Positions 15,671 through 26,488 are shown, counted from the stretch's first letter. The stretch: DNA of 57,742 nt from Propionivibrio sp. (GCF_029255185.1 NZ_JAPUVO010000075.1:1-57742); one strand, 5' to 3'. The notes: generated from the letters alone by a model not told the origin. Program-made: numbers and translations.

Positions 15671-16780
15671 ATGTTGCCTTTGCTTTCTGATTCCTTCTGG
15701 ATTGTTGCCGCAGCGCCGCTGATCTGTGCCGCATTGACGCGCGGGCTGATGGCTCCAGCACAGCGCTATGGTTTGGTCGACCGTCCTGGCGGGCGCAAAA
15801 AACATGGCGCGCCAACACCTCTGGTCGGCGGCCTGGCGATATTCCTGACGATCATGCTGGTGGCCGTATTAATGCGCCAACTTCCTGGAAACAGCGAGAG
15901 CCTGTTAGCCGCGATGGTCGCGATCATCGTTATCGGTGTTTCTGATGATGCACATGAAATTAGTCACCGTTTGAAATTCATCGTGCAGTTCATTGCGGCG
16001 CTGCTGATCGTTTCAGGCACCTCGGTGCATGTCGAATATTTCGGCGACATGCTGGGTTTTGGCCCGATCATGCTCGGCAAGTGGTCGTATATGGTCACCG
16101 CCATCGCAATTGTCGGCCTGATGAATGCAATCAACATGATCGACGGACTGGACGGACTGGCCGGAACGCAGACGCTGTTACCGTTTCTGGTGTTCTCGGT
16201 CATTGCCTTTGTCGGCAATCGTGCAGAGATTGGACTCGAGATGCTGATTCTTTCCGGAGCGATTATCGGCTTCCTTTACTGCAATCTGCGCACGCCATGG
16301 CGGAGTCAGGCCCTCGTCTTCATGGGCGATGCCGGCGGGATGCTGCTCGGCCTGTTGCTGGCCTGGTACTCGGTTCAACTCGCCGGCTCCACCGACGCCG
16401 TGATCAAGCCGATCACGGCGGTGTGGATTCTCGCGCTACCCTTGTTTGATATGGGCAGCGTGATGCTGCTGCGGGTCATGCAGCGCCAGAACCCGTTCCA
16501 TGCCGACCGGCAGCATATGCACTATGTTTTGCTTGACGGGGGCTACTCAGTTGGCCAGGTCGTGGTCATCCTGTCCGGCTTCTCGCTGACCTGCGCCCTG
16601 CTTGCGCTTCAGGCGCAGAGCGTCGGTGTTCCGGAATTCGTCATGTTTTACGGATTTCTCGGCCTGTGGGCTGCCTACCTCGCGGCGCTGAACCAGCCGG
16701 AACGGATTCGCCTGCTTGCATTCCGCTTGATTTCTCCAAGACGCACGCCGATTTCGAGCAATGACAATGAGTGTAATTAG
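15671..16780 (+). CDS. WecA/MraY-family undecaprenyl-phosphate glycosyl-1-phosphate transferase
   Basis: This 369-residue polytopic membrane enzyme should transfer a sugar-1-phosphate from a UDP-sugar to undecaprenyl phosphate, the first step of O-antigen or related glycan synthesis. Typical motifs are present: the GRKKHGAPTPLVGG loop near the N-terminus, SDDAHE, NMIDGLDGLAG at about 154-164, and the HADRQHMHY histidine loop at about 276. About ten hydrophobic helices are visible. No other glycan genes are close, so the pathway cannot be named. Confidence 0.88.
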   Translation: MLPLLSDSFWIVAAAPLICAALTRGLMAPAQRYGLVDRPGGRKKHGAPTPLVGGLAIFLTIMLVAVLMRQLPGNSESLLAAMVAIIVIGVSDDAHEISHRLKFIVQFIAALLIVSGTSVHVEYFGDMLGFGPIMLGKWSYMVTAIAIVGLMNAINMIDGLDGLAGTQTLLPFLVFSVIAFVGNRAEIGLEMLILSGAIIGFLYCNLRTPWRSQALVFMGDAGGMLLGLLLAWYSVQLAGSTDAVIKPITAVWILALPLFDMGSVMLLRVMQRQNPFHADRQHMHYVLLDGGYSVGQVVVILSGFSLTCALLALQAQSVGVPEFVMFYGFLGLWAAYLAALNQPERIRLLAFRLISPRRTPISSNDNECN

Positions 16781-16939
16781 TGCCTGACCGAAAACATGAC
16801 GAGTTTTCGTGGTCATGCTATGCTTCGCGGCTGGTCACTCAAGTACTAGCATAGAAATTTCCTGCTTTGTAACCGATTGATTGTTTTACGTTAGCTGTTA
16901 TTGTTTTTGGAGTGGCTTGCACTCCGCCGATACCCGAAG

Positions 16940-16960
16940 GCGAACGAAAGTTCGCTTTTT
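16940..16960 (+). terminator. Rho-independent terminator upstream of ppiD
   Basis: GCGAAC-GAAA-GTTCGC (16940-16955) is followed by five T. It ends transcription from the glycosyltransferase side; the ppiD promoter must lie between it and 17005 or upstream of it. Confidence 0.7.
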
Positions 16961-17004
16961 CCATTTTTGCTTCGACCCTTCACTTGAACTAGCGGGCAAA
17001 TACC

Positions 17005-18909
17005 ATGTTCGACTCCGTACGCAACAACAAGAAAATCGTTCAAATATTTCTGGCGCTGATCACCTTGCCCTTCGCTTTCTTTGGCGTTGATTCCTACGTC
17101 AGGAACTCGGGAGCAGGCAATGACCTGGCTAGCGTTGGCGATACCAAGATCACCATTCCCCAGTTCGAGCAGGCCTTGCGTGAGCGCCAGGATCAGATGC
17201 GTCGGTCGCTTGGCGCGAATTTCAAGGCGGAGATGATGAATACGCCGGAAGTGAAGCTCTCTGTTCTCAACTCGCTGGTTGATCAACGCCTGCTGTTGCT
17301 CGAAGCCGAGAAAAATCGCCTGCTGACCAGCGACGAGGCACTGCGTGATGTCATCAGTAAAATCCCGTCGCTGCAAGAAAACGGCAAGTTCTCAATGAAC
17401 CGTTACGAAACAGCGCTGCGCGCTCAGGGCATGTCGCAACCGCAGTTCGAGTCCAAACTGCGTCAGGATCTGACGCTGCAACAACTTATTGGCGCCATCG
17501 GCGACACCGCTTTTGTTTCGGATACCCAGGCCGAAGCGATGTTGCGACTGCAATCGGAAACGCGCCAATACAGCGAACTGCGGATCACGCCCGAACAGTT
17601 TGCCGACAAGGTCAAGATCGACCCGGCAGCGGTACAGAACTATTACGACGACAACAAGGCCCGCTTTGAAGTGCCGGAGCAGGTCCGTGCCGAATATCTG
17701 GTGTTGTCACTTGACGCACTGCTGGCCCAGGTGACGGTTGGCGATGCCGAAGTAAATGCCTGGTACGAGACTCACAAGAATCGCTACGAGCAGCCCGAGG
17801 AGCGGCGTGCGAGTCATATTCTGATCCTGACCAACGCCGATACCGACAAGGAAAAAGCCAGGGCCAAAGCCGATGAAGTGCTCAAGGAGGTTCAAAAATC
17901 ACCGGCCAGATTTTCCGAACTAGCCAAACAGCATTCTCAGGATCCCGGTTCCGCCCAGAAGGGTGGTGATCTTGGCTACTTCGGTCACGGCATGATGGTC
18001 AAGGCCTTTGAAGACACCGTCTTCAAACAGAAGGAAGGCGAGATTTCCGGTCTGGTGCAATCCGAATTTGGCTATCACATCATCAAGGTCACTGGCATCA
18101 AGCCCAGCAAACTGCGTTCACTTGATGAAGCGCGTAGCGAAATCGTCAGTGAACTAAAGGCTCAGACGGCGTCGCGAAAATTTGCCGAGGCCGCCGAGGC
18201 GTTCACCAATATGGTCTACGAACAATCGGACAGCCTGGCGCCAGCCGCCGAGAAATTCAAGCTTAGGATCGAGAAATCTGGCCTGATCGCCCGAAATCCT
18301 GACCCCAAAACCCTGCCAGCGCTTGGCCCGCTGGCTAACCCCAAGATTCTTGGTGCGCTCTTTTCGGAAGATACGATCAAGAACAAGCGCAATACCGAGG
18401 CCATCGAGATTGCACCCAATAGCTTGCTGGCAGCGCGCGTTGTTGAGCATGTTGCGGCAGCCAGCATCCCTTTCGATGCGGTAAAAGCCGACATCGAGAA
18501 GCTGCTCAAATCGCAGGAAGTTGCAGCCATGGCCAAGAGATCTGGTGAAGCCCGTCTGGCCGAACTGAAAAAAGGTGGCGAGGACCAATTGGCCTGGTCG
18601 CTGGTCAAGAGCGCTTCGCGCATGCAAAGTCGCGACTTGCCGCCGGCCACCCTGCAAGCCATTTTCAAGGCGGATGTCCAGAAGCTTCCGACCTATGTCG
18701 GCGCCGGCGTTGACGGCAGCTACATGCTCTACAAGATTGTCAAGGTCAGCCAGCCGGAACAGGTCGATGCCGATAAACGCAAAGGGCTGCAAAGCGAATA
18801 CGCTTCGATTGTCGCCCAGGAAGACCTGTCAGCCTATCTTTCCAGCCTTCGCCAGCGCTACAAACTAAATATCAACAAAGCGGCCCTGGAATCGAGAGAG
18901 CGTCAGTAA
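17005..18909 (+). CDS. ppiD: Periplasmic peptidyl-prolyl isomerase/chaperone PpiD
   Basis: PpiD is an inner-membrane-anchored chaperone at the Sec translocon exit. The 634-residue protein has an N-terminal transmembrane anchor (about 10-28). A SurA-N-like chaperone region (about 35-180) is followed by a parvulin PPIase domain (about 265-360; RASHILI and GGDLGYFGHGMMV are visible) and a long C-terminal chaperone domain. Length and order match the family. It is transcribed alone. Confidence 0.94.
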   Translation: MFDSVRNNKKIVQIFLALITLPFAFFGVDSYVRNSGAGNDLASVGDTKITIPQFEQALRERQDQMRRSLGANFKAEMMNTPEVKLSVLNSLVDQRLLLLEAEKNRLLTSDEALRDVISKIPSLQENGKFSMNRYETALRAQGMSQPQFESKLRQDLTLQQLIGAIGDTAFVSDTQAEAMLRLQSETRQYSELRITPEQFADKVKIDPAAVQNYYDDNKARFEVPEQVRAEYLVLSLDALLAQVTVGDAEVNAWYETHKNRYEQPEERRASHILILTNADTDKEKARAKADEVLKEVQKSPARFSELAKQHSQDPGSAQKGGDLGYFGHGMMVKAFEDTVFKQKEGEISGLVQSEFGYHIIKVTGIKPSKLRSLDEARSEIVSELKAQTASRKFAEAAEAFTNMVYEQSDSLAPAAEKFKLRIEKSGLIARNPDPKTLPALGPLANPKILGALFSEDTIKNKRNTEAIEIAPNSLLAARVVEHVAAASIPFDAVKADIEKLLKSQEVAAMAKRSGEARLAELKKGGEDQLAWSLVKSASRMQSRDLPPATLQAIFKADVQKLPTYVGAGVDGSYMLYKIVKVSQPEQVDADKRKGLQSEYASIVAQEDLSAYLSSLRQRYKLNINKAALESRERQ

Positions 18910-18919
18910 GCACCGAAAC

Positions 18920-19029
18920 CAGGGCAAATTTGTTCTACCGCTAACCCATTGATTTACCGTCATTCCGGGCTCTGCACTTCCTACGGTCGCTTGCGCCGGA
19001 CGATGGATGGTTAGAACAAATTTACCCTG
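18920..19029. repeat. Short inverted-repeat element between ppiD and gcvH
   Basis: An 18-base arm CAGGGCAAATTTGTTCTA (18920-18937) is mirrored by TAGAACAAATTTACCCTG (19012-19029) with one mismatch. In addition, an 11-base direct repeat CCCATTGATTT occurs at 18945-18955 and 19042-19052. The interior has no open frame. Size and ends resemble a MITE-like element or a decayed repeat unit. Confidence 0.55.
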
Positions 19030-19112
19030 ACGAAAAACAATCCCATTGATTTTCGTTGTGTCCGTTGTGGTTCAAGATTTTTTCAAATTAATTTATTTTT
19101 CCAGGAGTCACC

Positions 19113-19493
19113 ATGAACGTTCCCGCCAATCTCAAATACACCAAGAGTCACGAATGGGTTCGCAGCGAAACCGATGGAACGATCACCATCGGCATTACCG
19201 AGCACGCGCAGGACCTGCTCGGCGACCTCGTGTTCATTGACCTGCCGGATGTCGGCATGGAACTCGCCGCTGAACAGGAAGCCGCCGTTGTTGAATCGGT
19301 CAAGGCTGCCGCCGACGTCTATGCGCCGGTCGCCGGCACCGTTACCGCAGTCAACACGGCGCTCACCGACGCGCCAGAATCAGTCAATCAGGACGCCTAT
19401 GCGGCATGGTTGTTCAAGATGAAGCCGGTCAATCCCGGTGACGTGGACGCACTGCTCGACGCTGCCGCCTACACCGCCAGCGCTGGCGAATAA
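19113..19493 (+). CDS. gcvH: Glycine cleavage system H protein
   Basis: GcvH is the lipoyl carrier that shuttles the aminomethyl group between P, T and L proteins. The 126-residue protein has its lipoylated lysine at Lys64 in [12 protein letters not shown]. It starts at an ATG with an AGGAG site. gcvP follows 68 bases later. No gcvT lies upstream, so the T protein must be encoded elsewhere. I find no glycine riboswitch in the 5' leader. Confidence 0.96.
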   Translation: MNVPANLKYTKSHEWVRSETDGTITIGITEHAQDLLGDLVFIDLPDVGMELAAEQEAAVVESVKAAADVYAPVAGTVTAVNTALTDAPESVNQDAYAAWLFKMKPVNPGDVDALLDAAAYTASAGE

Positions 19494-19561
19494 GCCTTGT
19501 CGATCGGGTTAACGGTTTGCGCGTGACCCGACAAACAAATCACCTTGACCCCGGAAACGCC

Positions 19562-22471
19562 ATGCCACAGACCTTCTCCCTGAGCGCACTCGAACAACGC
19601 GACGAGTTCATCTCCCGCCACATCGGCCCCTCGCACGCCGACATCAGCGCCATGTTGTCGGTCATTGGCGCATCCAGCCTGGATGCCCTGATCGAGCAGA
19701 CAGTGCCGGCGGCGATCCGCCTGCCCGCCCCGCTGCCGCTCGCCGATTCCCGACCGGAAGCCGAAGCGCTGGCGGCACTCAAGGTGATTGCCGGCAAAAA
19801 CAGGATCAACAAGTCGATGATCGGCATGGGCTATTCCGACACGCAAACGCCCAAGGTCATCCTGCGCAACGTACTCGAGAATCCGGGCTGGTACACCGCC
19901 TACACGCCCTATCAAGCCGAAATTGCACAAGGCCGACTTGAAGCCCTGCTCAATTACCAGCAAATGGTGATCGACCTGACCGGCCTTGAACTCGCCAACG
20001 CCTCGCTACTCGACGAAGCGACGGCGGCGGCCGAGGCGATGACCATGGCGCGGCGGGTGAGCAAGTCAAAGTCCAATCTTTTCTTCGTCGATGCCGGCTG
20101 CTTCCCGCAGACCATCGACGTAATCAGGACACGTGCGGGCTTCTTCGGCTTCGAACTGATTTTCGGCACGCCGGAAGAAGCCGCACTGCAGGAAGTTTTT
20201 GGCGCCATCTTCCAGTATCCGAACGACGCCGGCGAGATCAACGACTTGACCGACCCGATTGCCGCGGTCAAGTTGCGCGGCGGCGTCGTGGCGGTGGCCA
20301 CCGACTTGATGGCGCTGGTGCTGCTCAAATCGCCGGGCGCCATGGGCGCCGACATTGCGCTCGGTTCGTCACAGCGTTTCGGCGTGCCGATGGGTTTCGG
20401 CGGTCCGCATGCGGCCTTTTTCGCAACCCGTGACGAGTACAAGCGCTCGGTTGCCGGACGCATCATCGGCGTGTCCGTCGATACCCGCGGCAACAAGGCG
20501 CTGCGCATGGCGCTGCAGACACGTGAGCAGCACATCCGCCGCGAAAAGGCCAACTCCAACATCTGTACCTCGCAAGTGCTGCTCGCCAACATGGCCGGCA
20601 TGTACGTGGTTTATCATGGGCCGCAGGGGCTACGCGCCATTGCCGAACGCATCCACCGGCTGACCGCTATCCTCGCCGAGGGACTCAAGCGCGCTGGCAT
20701 CGAGCTATTGACCAGGAACTTCTTCGACACCCTGCACATCAACCTTGGCACTCGCGCACTCACCGTCTACCAGGCGGCACTCGGCGCCGGCTATAACCTG
20801 CGCCAGGTCGGCAGCGGCATCCTCGGCATCGCCTTCAATGAAAAATCAACGCGCGACGATGTCGTCATGCTGATCAAACTGATTGCCGGCATCACGATGG
20901 ATATCGAAGCCTTCGATGCACAAATCCAGCAACTCGATACCGCCTTGCCGGAGGCGCTGCGGCGTACCGACGCCGTTCTCACGCATCCGGTCTTCAACAG
21001 CTACCACACCGAACACGAGATGCTGCGCTACCTCAAGCGCCTGCAGAACAGAGATCTGGCGCTTGACCATGCGATGATCTCGCTTGGCTCGTGCACCATG
21101 AAGCTGAACGCCACCAGTGAAATGATTCCGGTCACCTGGCCAGAATTTGGCGACATTCATCCCTTCGCTCCGCTTGATCAGGCACAGGGCTACATGGAAA
21201 TGATCAGTGAGCTGGAAAGCTGGCTCAAGCTCATCACCGGCTTCGATGCGATCTGTATGCAACCAAACTCCGGAGCGCAAGGCGAATATGCCGGAATCGT
21301 AGCCATCACCCGCTATCACGCCAGCCGTGGGGATAGTCAGCGCAACATCTGCCTGATTCCGAAGTCGGCGCATGGCACCAACCCGGCAACAGCGCAGATG
21401 TGCGGCCTGCAGATCGTTGTTGTCGATTGCGACGACAACGGCAACATCGACCTTGCTGATCTCACGGCCAAGGCCGCACAGCACGCTGCCAAACTGGCCT
21501 GTCTGATGGTCACCTACCCGTCGACACACGGTGTCTTCGAGGAGTCGATCAAGGACATCTGCGCGATCATCCACGCCCATGGCGGCCAGGTCTATATGGA
21601 CGGCGCCAACCTCAACGCCCAGGTCGGCCTCACCTCACCCGGCGCCATCGGCGCCGACGTCAGCCACATGAACCTGCACAAGACCTTCGCCATTCCGCAC
21701 GGTGGCGGCGGTCCGGGCATGGGTCCGATCGGACTGAAGGCACATCTGGCGCCGTTTATGCCCGACCATGCTGTGCAGCCAACCGACAGCGCGGCGCGTA
21801 CACAGCGCGGACACGGTGCTGTTTCCGCCGCACCCTGGGGCTCGGCGTCTATCCTGCCGATCTCGTGGATGTACATCGCCATGCTGGGCGGCAAGGGCCT
21901 CATGCGCGCCACCGAAGTGGCAATCCTCAACGCCAACTACGTCGCCAGCCGTCTTAACGCGCTCTACCCGGTGCTGTACACCGGCAAGAACGGCCGCGTC
22001 GCTCACGAATGCATTCTCGATATCCGCCCCATCAAGGCTAGCACTGGCATTGCCGAGATCGACATCGCCAAGCGCCTGATGGATTACGGTTTCCACGCAC
22101 CAACGGTAAGTTTCCCGGTGGCCGGAACGATCATGGTTGAACCGACCGAATCGGAATCAAAAGCCGAACTTGACCGCTTCATCGCGGCGATGACGGCCAT
22201 CCGCGAGGAAATCGGCAAGATCGAACAGGGCGCGTGGCCGGCGGACAATAATCCACTGAAGAATGCTCCGCATACCCAGGCCGACGTCGTCGATGCCAAC
22301 TGGAACCGTCCGTACAGTCGCGAAGAAGCCGTTTTCCCGTTGCCCTGGGTTGCCGCCAATAAGTTCTGGCCGAGCGTCAACCGCATCGACGACGTTTATG
22401 GTGACCGTAACCTCTTCTGCGCCTGCGTGCCGATGAGTGAATATGAACAAACATCGACAATCCACTCTTGA
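19562..22471 (+). CDS. gcvP: Glycine dehydrogenase (decarboxylating), P protein
   Basis: GcvP is the PLP-dependent glycine decarboxylase of the glycine cleavage complex. The 969-residue protein is the single-chain form with both half-domains. The PLP lysine is Lys707 in MNLHKTF, followed by the glycine-rich loop [12 protein letters not shown]. The N-terminal MGMGY and YTPYQAE motifs are also clear. The start at 19562 is the first ATG before [18 protein letters not shown]. Confidence 0.96.
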   Translation: MPQTFSLSALEQRDEFISRHIGPSHADISAMLSVIGASSLDALIEQTVPAAIRLPAPLPLADSRPEAEALAALKVIAGKNRINKSMIGMGYSDTQTPKVILRNVLENPGWYTAYTPYQAEIAQGRLEALLNYQQMVIDLTGLELANASLLDEATAAAEAMTMARRVSKSKSNLFFVDAGCFPQTIDVIRTRAGFFGFELIFGTPEEAALQEVFGAIFQYPNDAGEINDLTDPIAAVKLRGGVVAVATDLMALVLLKSPGAMGADIALGSSQRFGVPMGFGGPHAAFFATRDEYKRSVAGRIIGVSVDTRGNKALRMALQTREQHIRREKANSNICTSQVLLANMAGMYVVYHGPQGLRAIAERIHRLTAILAEGLKRAGIELLTRNFFDTLHINLGTRALTVYQAALGAGYNLRQVGSGILGIAFNEKSTRDDVVMLIKLIAGITMDIEAFDAQIQQLDTALPEALRRTDAVLTHPVFNSYHTEHEMLRYLKRLQNRDLALDHAMISLGSCTMKLNATSEMIPVTWPEFGDIHPFAPLDQAQGYMEMISELESWLKLITGFDAICMQPNSGAQGEYAGIVAITRYHASRGDSQRNICLIPKSAHGTNPATAQMCGLQIVVVDCDDNGNIDLADLTAKAAQHAAKLACLMVTYPSTHGVFEESIKDICAIIHAHGGQVYMDGANLNAQVGLTSPGAIGADVSHMNLHKTFAIPHGGGGPGMGPIGLKAHLAPFMPDHAVQPTDSAARTQRGHGAVSAAPWGSASILPISWMYIAMLGGKGLMRATEVAILNANYVASRLNALYPVLYTGKNGRVAHECILDIRPIKASTGIAEIDIAKRLMDYGFHAPTVSFPVAGTIMVEPTESESKAELDRFIAAMTAIREEIGKIEQGAWPADNNPLKNAPHTQADVVDANWNRPYSREEAVFPLPWVAANKFWPSVNRIDDVYGDRNLFCACVPMSEYEQTSTIHS

Positions 22472-22504
22472 ACTTTTCACCAGATTTCGCTGATCAGACA
22501 CACG

Positions 22505-22888
22505 ATGTGCAACAAGAACTCGACACGCCAGATTCGCCTTTATCTGCTCGGCGCCTGCATCCTGTTTGCCGGATTGTTGGGCGCTGTGGCGATCTATGTG
22601 ACAGCGTCTGATGACAACAGCAATGCCATCGCTTATGAAATAGTCAATGGCGAAGCCTACGCCATCATGGCGTATGAATCCAAGAGCTATCGCCATGACC
22701 TGGAGCGCTTTGGCGGCAAGGCGGCGGTTATGGCGGATGACTTCAACCGCTGGTTTTCCGGTTTATGGATGGGAAAACGGCTGGCCTACACCCTGGCCGT
22801 GCTCGCCACTGGAATCGCCCTGGGCTGCTTCGTGGCGGCCCGCCGATTGTCCAACCATCGCCCGCTCGGCGAGGACCGGGACGGCTAA
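22505..22888 (+). CDS. Small membrane protein with two transmembrane segments
   Basis: This 127-residue protein has hydrophobic helices at about 10-32 and 96-113, with a short periplasmic loop between them. Residues in the loop are mostly polar and include a conserved-looking YESKSYRHDLERFGGK. No family name is recognised. It lies 33 bases after gcvP and may be cotranscribed. Confidence 0.6.
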   Translation: MCNKNSTRQIRLYLLGACILFAGLLGAVAIYVTASDDNSNAIAYEIVNGEAYAIMAYESKSYRHDLERFGGKAAVMADDFNRWFSGLWMGKRLAYTLAVLATGIALGCFVAARRLSNHRPLGEDRDG

Positions 22889-22939
22889 AACGCGCGGACC
22901 GGGCCTTGCACCAGACGCAATTTCGCTGAGGCTGTCGCC

Positions 22940-23272
22940 ATGGACCTACTCGATCTTCTCGGGCTTTTACTGCTGGCCGCTGGCGGCTGGCTCTGGCATG
23001 ACAGCCTCACAGCTCGCGAAATAGCGGTGTCGGCGACCAAAGCGGCCTGCAACTCCGAGGGCCTGCTGTTGCTCGATGATACCGTTGCCATCCAGCGCAT
23101 CAGCCTGATGCGGGATGGCGAGGGGGTCTTGCGTGTCCGTCGCATCTATGATTTTGAGTACAGCGATACGGGCAACGATCGCAGCGCAGGAAGCATCGTC
23201 ATGCTGGGAAGCCGCGTGCTCGTGATCAACCTCAATCTGCCAAACACTCCACCGCGTGCAGTTCTTCACTAA
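22940..23272 (+). CDS. DUF3301-type membrane-anchored protein
   Basis: The 110-residue protein has one N-terminal transmembrane helix (LLDLLGLLLLAAGGWLW). A beta-rich domain follows with a central CNSEGLLLLDDTV strand and a FEYSDTGNDRSAG strand, as in DUF3301 proteins. The function is unknown. It is the last gene before the restriction cassette. Confidence 0.7.
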   Translation: MDLLDLLGLLLLAAGGWLWHDSLTAREIAVSATKAACNSEGLLLLDDTVAIQRISLMRDGEGVLRVRRIYDFEYSDTGNDRSAGSIVMLGSRVLVINLNLPNTPPRAVLH

Positions 23273-23287
23273 CTGCCCGGCGAGGCA

Positions 23288-23321
23288 GGCGACTGTTTCC
23301 GCCTTTGCCGGCGCAGTCGCC
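23288..23321. terminator. Hairpin after the DUF3301 gene
   Basis: GGCGACTG (23288-23295) pairs with CAGTCGCC (23314-23321) across an 18-base loop. No T run follows, so its value as a terminator is doubtful. Confidence 0.3.
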
Positions 23322-23384
23322 AGATTTCGAGTCAACGCGGGTGCTTATGCTGTTACGATAACGGCATTCCGGAAATCAAATATC

Positions 23385-23409
23385 GAGGGCAGAGATCCTG
23401 ATCTGCCTC
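23385..23409 (+). promoter_or_regulatory. Imperfect palindrome just before the restriction gene
   Basis: GAGGGCAGAGATC-CT-GATCTGCCTC is an inverted repeat with two single-base bulges, ending 13 bases before the ATG at 23423. It could be an operator or an RNA hairpin hiding a weak ribosome-binding region (no clear AGGAGG is present). Confidence 0.35.
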
Positions 23410-23422
23410 AGAAAAAACGCCA

Positions 23423-26400
23423 ATGAGTAAGCAGTTTTTCGAGAAGCCGATCCTCAACTCGCCCTACGACTATCCCTCGCGCCACTGGGAACTCGATGAC
23501 ACGGGGCAGCCGACCCAGAAAGTCGCGGAGAGCCGTCGCCGAGCGGAGTTCATCACACCGATCCCGAAGGCAAAAAAACAGAAGTCAGCTCAAAAGCAGG
23601 ACTCGCTGCTATTTGACGAAGGCCTTTCCACCCAATCCCAGCAGTATGCCCATACGGCAATCATCAATGGCGTTCGGCAGGAAGTAGATAAGTGGCGCAG
23701 CCTGCCCAGCGCCAGCGATTGGCGTGTCACCCCCGAAACGGCTCGCCTTCTCCAGCATTGGCGGCACCACAAGTTCGGCAGCATCCGTCCTTTTTTCTGC
23801 CAGGTAGAAGCCGTTGAGACGGCTATCTGGCTAACGGAGGTGGCTCCCCAGGTTGGCAAAACCGGTGAACGGTTTCTGGAGCATCTGGCCGACGCCAACC
23901 CCGAGATCATGCGGCTGGCGCTAAAGCTTGCAACTGGAGCCGGCAAGACAACCGTTATGGCCATGCTCATTGCGTGGCAAACCATCAACGCGGCGCGTCG
24001 GCCCAACAGCAAAAAGTTCACGCGGGGCTTTCTCATCGTCTCGCCGGGCCTGACGATCAAGGATCGCCTGCGCGTTCTACAGCCAAACGACCCGGACAGT
24101 TACTACGCCAGCCGTGAGTTGGTTCCCGGCGACATGATGAATGATCTTGAGCGCGTCAAGATCGTCAATACCAACTACCACGCCTTCAAGCTGCGTGAGC
24201 GCATCGAGATTTCCAAGGGTGGTCGCCTCCTTCTTCAGGGGCGTGGCGGTGAGGAACTGAACACCCTTGAAACCGAAGGGCAGATGATTCAGCGCGTCAT
24301 GCCTGACCTCATGGGCATGAAGAACATCCTCGTCATCAACGACGAAGCGCACCATTGCTACCGTGAGAAGAAAAATCACGACGACGCGGATGATGTTTCC
24401 GATCTGAAAGGTGACGAGAAAAAAGAGGCAGAACAAAACAGCGAGGCGGCCCGCTTGTGGATATCCGGCATCGAGGCCGTCAACCGCAAGCTCGGCGTGG
24501 CGCGGGTACTTGACCTGTCTGCAACGCCATTTTTCTTGAGCGGTTCCGGTTACGCCGAGGGCACCTTGTTCCCCTGGACCATGAGCGACTTTTCGCTGAT
24601 GGATGCCATCGAATGTGGAATCGTCAAGCTGCCGCGCGTGCCGGTGGCCGACAACATTCCGGGCGGGGAAATGCCCAAGTTCCGCAACCTGTGGGAGCAC
24701 ATCGGCAAACGCATGCCGAAAAAAGGCCGTGGTCAGGCCAAGACGCTTGATCCGCTGAGCATCCCCGTAGAACTCCAGACCGCGCTGGAAGCCCTCTACG
24801 GCCACTACGAGAAGACCTACAAACTCTGGGAGCAAAGCGGCATCAAGGTGCCGCCATGCTTTATCGTCGTCTGCAACAACACCTCGACCTCCAAGCTGGT
24901 TTATGACTTCATCTCCGGTTTTCAGCGGCAGAACGATGACGGCTCATCGACGCTGGAGAACGGGCGCTTGGCGCTGTTCCGCAACTTCGATGAACATGGC
25001 AACCTGCTTGGTCGACCACGCACCCTGCTGATCGACAGCGAGCAACTGGAATCCGGTGATGCCTTGGACGATAGTTTCCGCAGCATGGCCGGTCCCGAGA
25101 TCGCGCAGTTCCGCAGTGAAATCTTTGAACGCGGCGGCAGGCTTGCCGATGAACTGCGGGCTGGCAAGGAACTGGACGACGCGTCACTGCTGCGAGAAGT
25201 CATGAATACCGTCGGCAAACCAGGCCGGCTGGGCGACTCCATCCGTTGTGTGGTGTCGGTTTCGATGCTCACCGAAGGATGGGACGCCAACACCGTGACC
25301 CATGTGCTGGGCGTGCGCGCCTTCGGCACCCAGTTGCTGTGTGAGCAGGTCATTGGCCGCGCGCTCCGCCGCCAGTCCTACGAACTGAATGAGGAAGGTC
25401 TGTTCAACGTCGAATACGCCGATGTCCTCGGCATTCCTTTCGACTTCACCGCCAAACCAGTCGTTGCTCCGCCGCAGCCGCCACGCGAAACGATTCAGGT
25501 CAAGGCCATACGGCCAGACCGCGACGTGCTGGAAATTCAGTTTCCGCGTGTGCAAGGCTACCGTGTTGAACTACCCGAAGAACGGCTGACTGCCGAATTC
25601 AACATCGACTCGGTGCTGGAGCTCACGCCCGACCTGGTCGGGCCGTCCATTACCCAGAATTCCGGCATCATCGGCGAGTCCGTCAATCTCAGCCTGACCC
25701 ACTTGGGCGACATGCGCCATTCCACGCTGCTGTTTCACATCACCCAGCGGCTGCTCTACACCAAATGGCGTGACCCCGGCGAAGAAGCCAAGCTTTACCT
25801 GTTCGGGCAGCTCAAACGCATCACCAAACAATGGCTCGACACCTGTTTGGTGTGTAAAGGCGGCACCTATCCGGCGCAGCTCATGTATCAGGAACTGGCG
25901 GACATGGCCTGCGAACGCATTACCGCCGGCATCACGCGGGCACTGGCCGACGAGCGCCCCATCAAGGCCGTGCTTGATCCGTATAACCCAACGGGTACAA
26001 CAGCGCACGTCAGTTTCAACACCTCCAAGATGGATCGTTGGGAGACGAACGGGCCGCCGCCCAAGTGTCACCTCAACTGGGTCATCCTTGACAGCGACTG
26101 GGAAGGTGAATTTTGCCGTGTCGCCGAATCGCATCCACGCGTCAAGGCGTATGTCAAAAACCACAACCTCGGACTGGAAGTACCGTACCGGTATGGCTCG
26201 GAAACACGCCACTACCGCCCCGACTTCGTTGTGCTGGTCGATGATAAAGGCGGCGACGAAGACCCCTTACACCTGATCGTCGAAATCAAGGGCTATCGGC
26301 GCGAAGACGCCAAAGAGAAAAAGACCACCATGGACACCTACTGGGTGCCGGGCGTGAACAACCTCAAACAATATGGCCGCTGGGCGTTTGCCGAGTTCAC

Positions 26401-26488
26401 CGAGGTCTATCAGATTGAGTCCGACTTCGCGAAAAAGGTCGCGGCAGAATTCAACAAAATGATCGAAAGGATTGCCCATGAAAACTGA
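23423..26488 (+). CDS. Type III-like restriction endonuclease subunit (BPTD_3080 type)
   Basis: The 1021-residue protein combines a superfamily 2 ATPase with a nuclease. Walker A is ATGAGKT (residues 170-176), motif II is DEAH (307-310) and motif III is SATPF. A second RecA-like half carries LTEGWDANTVTHVLG and EQVIGRALRR. At the C-terminus is a PD-(D/E)xK nuclease core with Asp934 in PDF and Glu954-x-Lys956. This is the layout of Res subunits that cleave after ATP-driven translocation or sliding. It is the first gene of a res-dinD-mod operon and overlaps dinD by 11 bases. The target sequence cannot be predicted. Confidence 0.88.
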   Translation: MSKQFFEKPILNSPYDYPSRHWELDDTGQPTQKVAESRRRAEFITPIPKAKKQKSAQKQDSLLFDEGLSTQSQQYAHTAIINGVRQEVDKWRSLPSASDWRVTPETARLLQHWRHHKFGSIRPFFCQVEAVETAIWLTEVAPQVGKTGERFLEHLADANPEIMRLALKLATGAGKTTVMAMLIAWQTINAARRPNSKKFTRGFLIVSPGLTIKDRLRVLQPNDPDSYYASRELVPGDMMNDLERVKIVNTNYHAFKLRERIEISKGGRLLLQGRGGEELNTLETEGQMIQRVMPDLMGMKNILVINDEAHHCYREKKNHDDADDVSDLKGDEKKEAEQNSEAARLWISGIEAVNRKLGVARVLDLSATPFFLSGSGYAEGTLFPWTMSDFSLMDAIECGIVKLPRVPVADNIPGGEMPKFRNLWEHIGKRMPKKGRGQAKTLDPLSIPVELQTALEALYGHYEKTYKLWEQSGIKVPPCFIVVCNNTSTSKLVYDFISGFQRQNDDGSSTLENGRLALFRNFDEHGNLLGRPRTLLIDSEQLESGDALDDSFRSMAGPEIAQFRSEIFERGGRLADELRAGKELDDASLLREVMNTVGKPGRLGDSIRCVVSVSMLTEGWDANTVTHVLGVRAFGTQLLCEQVIGRALRRQSYELNEEGLFNVEYADVLGIPFDFTAKPVVAPPQPPRETIQVKAIRPDRDVLEIQFPRVQGYRVELPEERLTAEFNIDSVLELTPDLVGPSITQNSGIIGESVNLSLTHLGDMRHSTLLFHITQRLLYTKWRDPGEEAKLYLFGQLKRITKQWLDTCLVCKGGTYPAQLMYQELADMACERITAGITRALADERPIKAVLDPYNPTGTTAHVSFNTSKMDRWETNGPPPKCHLNWVILDSDWEGEFCRVAESHPRVKAYVKNHNLGLEVPYRYGSETRHYRPDFVVLVDDKGGDEDPLHLIVEIKGYRREDAKEKKTTMDTYWVPGVNNLKQYGRWAFAEFTEVYQIESDFAKKVAAEFNKMIERIAHEN

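Noticed and set aside
18910-19112. Glycine riboswitch before gcvH
   Set aside because: The conserved riboswitch core is not present; the region holds only repeats.
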